A stretch of DNA of 5,800 nt, taken from assembly GCA_026984165.1 (NCBI GenBank), contig JALSSQ010000006.1:1-5800 (forward strand). Reading direction: 5' to 3'. Shown one piece after another: positions 5,440 to 5,800 of the stretch. Origin of the DNA: Sulfurovum sp. (GTDB lineage Bacteria > Campylobacterota > Campylobacteria > Campylobacterales > Sulfurovaceae). The stretch's first letter is position 1. Each line of letters begins with the position of its first letter. The translations under genes and the position numbers were made by a program. Below the pieces are notes generated by a model. That model had not been told where the DNA came from. It made no database searches and worked only from the letters and a program-made list of their open reading frames with translations.

Positions 5440-5800
5440 CTAGTTTTCTTTTATGCTTACTTTTTCGAGCCCTTTTTTTTGTTGATCTGCCATTTTTTTA
5501 AGCTGTTCTTCTTTGTACTCTGGCGTACAAAAAATTTGACAATGACAAATACCTGTTTCAGGTATCTCTTTTTCTATAGCTGGTTTACAAGGACAGATAC
5601 GATCATCTGTACTTCTAAATTTACCTTCCTTTTGTGGATCTGGTTCTACCATAAAACAGGGGCAAAAACGTTTCCCAAAAAGCATCTTATGGCGAGCTAA
5701 TCCCATAATGACACCTTCATTTACATCAGCATTGGGTCCGTAAACCCACCCTTTGCTTTCACAGACTTTATCTGTAAATTTTTCAGTTTTTGCTAGTTCA
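5440..5800 (-). CDS. Ferredoxin:thioredoxin reductase catalytic-subunit-like protein, 5' end cut by window edge
   Basis: The minus-strand frame is open from the right edge, so the ATG at 5706 (MGLARHK) is internal and at least 31 residues precede it. Counting visible residues from 5799, the protein has the three cysteine pairs that define the 4Fe-4S FTR catalytic subunit: C46-P-C48, C69-P-C71 and C85-H-C87. By analogy C46, C69, C71 and C85 would hold the cluster, and C48 and C87 would form the redox-active disulfide. The segment before them (F8-T-D-K ... GVIMGLARHK ... FGKRF) also fits the family's N-terminal helices. The spacings (20 and 13 residues) are longer than the classical plant 16 and 8, and there is an additional C91. 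The C-terminal tail is lysine-rich. FTR passes electrons from ferredoxin to thioredoxin in the cytoplasm; in a non-photosynthetic bacterium the partner is uncertain. No variable subunit gene is visible. The rhodanese gene follows in the same direction. Confidence 0.85.
   Translation of the reverse strand, partial: ELAKTEKFTDKVCESKGWVYGPNADVNEGVIMGLARHKMLFGKRFCPCFMVEPDPQKEGKFRSTDDRICPCKPAIEKEIPETGICHCQIFCTPEYKEEQLKKMADQQKKGLEKVSIKEN

Noticed and set aside
5704..5706. ATG at 5706 as the start of the FTR-like protein
   Set aside because: The frame continues to the right edge and the upstream residues (FTDKVCESKGWVYGPN...) fit the family's N-terminal part.

Overview
The window looks like a chromosomal segment of a low-GC Campylobacterota (Epsilonproteobacteria), probably a sulfur-oxidising Sulfurovum/Sulfurimonas-type organism. 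This is an inference from the DapE sequence style, the AT-rich spacers and the mix of exported redox and sulfur-related genes; the genus cannot be fixed from sequence reading alone. Almost everything is coding. There are eight genes, two of them cut by the window edges, and no RNA gene, mobile element or CRISPR array was seen.

Left block, plus strand (1-2384): a BatD-like membrane protein whose signal peptide runs off the left edge, then a Sec-exported DsrE-family protein, then a Tat-exported calcineurin-like metallophosphoesterase. The last two are 23 bp apart, each with a good Shine-Dalgarno sequence, and both products should act outside the cytoplasm.

Middle block, minus strand (4940 down to 2394): dapE (lysine/diaminopimelate synthesis), an exported thioredoxin-fold protein with a CRWC motif, and a two-transmembrane sensor histidine kinase. 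They are separated by only 5 and 7 bp and form a compact operon behind a perfect TATAAT -10 box. No response regulator is present. The kinase converges on the metallophosphoesterase with 9 bp between stop codons.

Right block, minus strand (5800 down to 5045): a ferredoxin:thioredoxin reductase catalytic-subunit-like iron-sulfur protein whose frame continues past the right edge, followed by a single-domain rhodanese that has its own TATAAT box. A perfect 11-bp inverted repeat separates this block from the dapE promoter.

The common thread is thiol, disulfide and sulfur chemistry (DsrE, thioredoxin fold, FTR, rhodanese) around housekeeping genes. Nothing here proves a new system. The points most worth a second look are the exported DsrE/phosphoesterase pair, the FTR-like protein with unusual cysteine spacing, and the orphan kinase embedded in a dapE operon.
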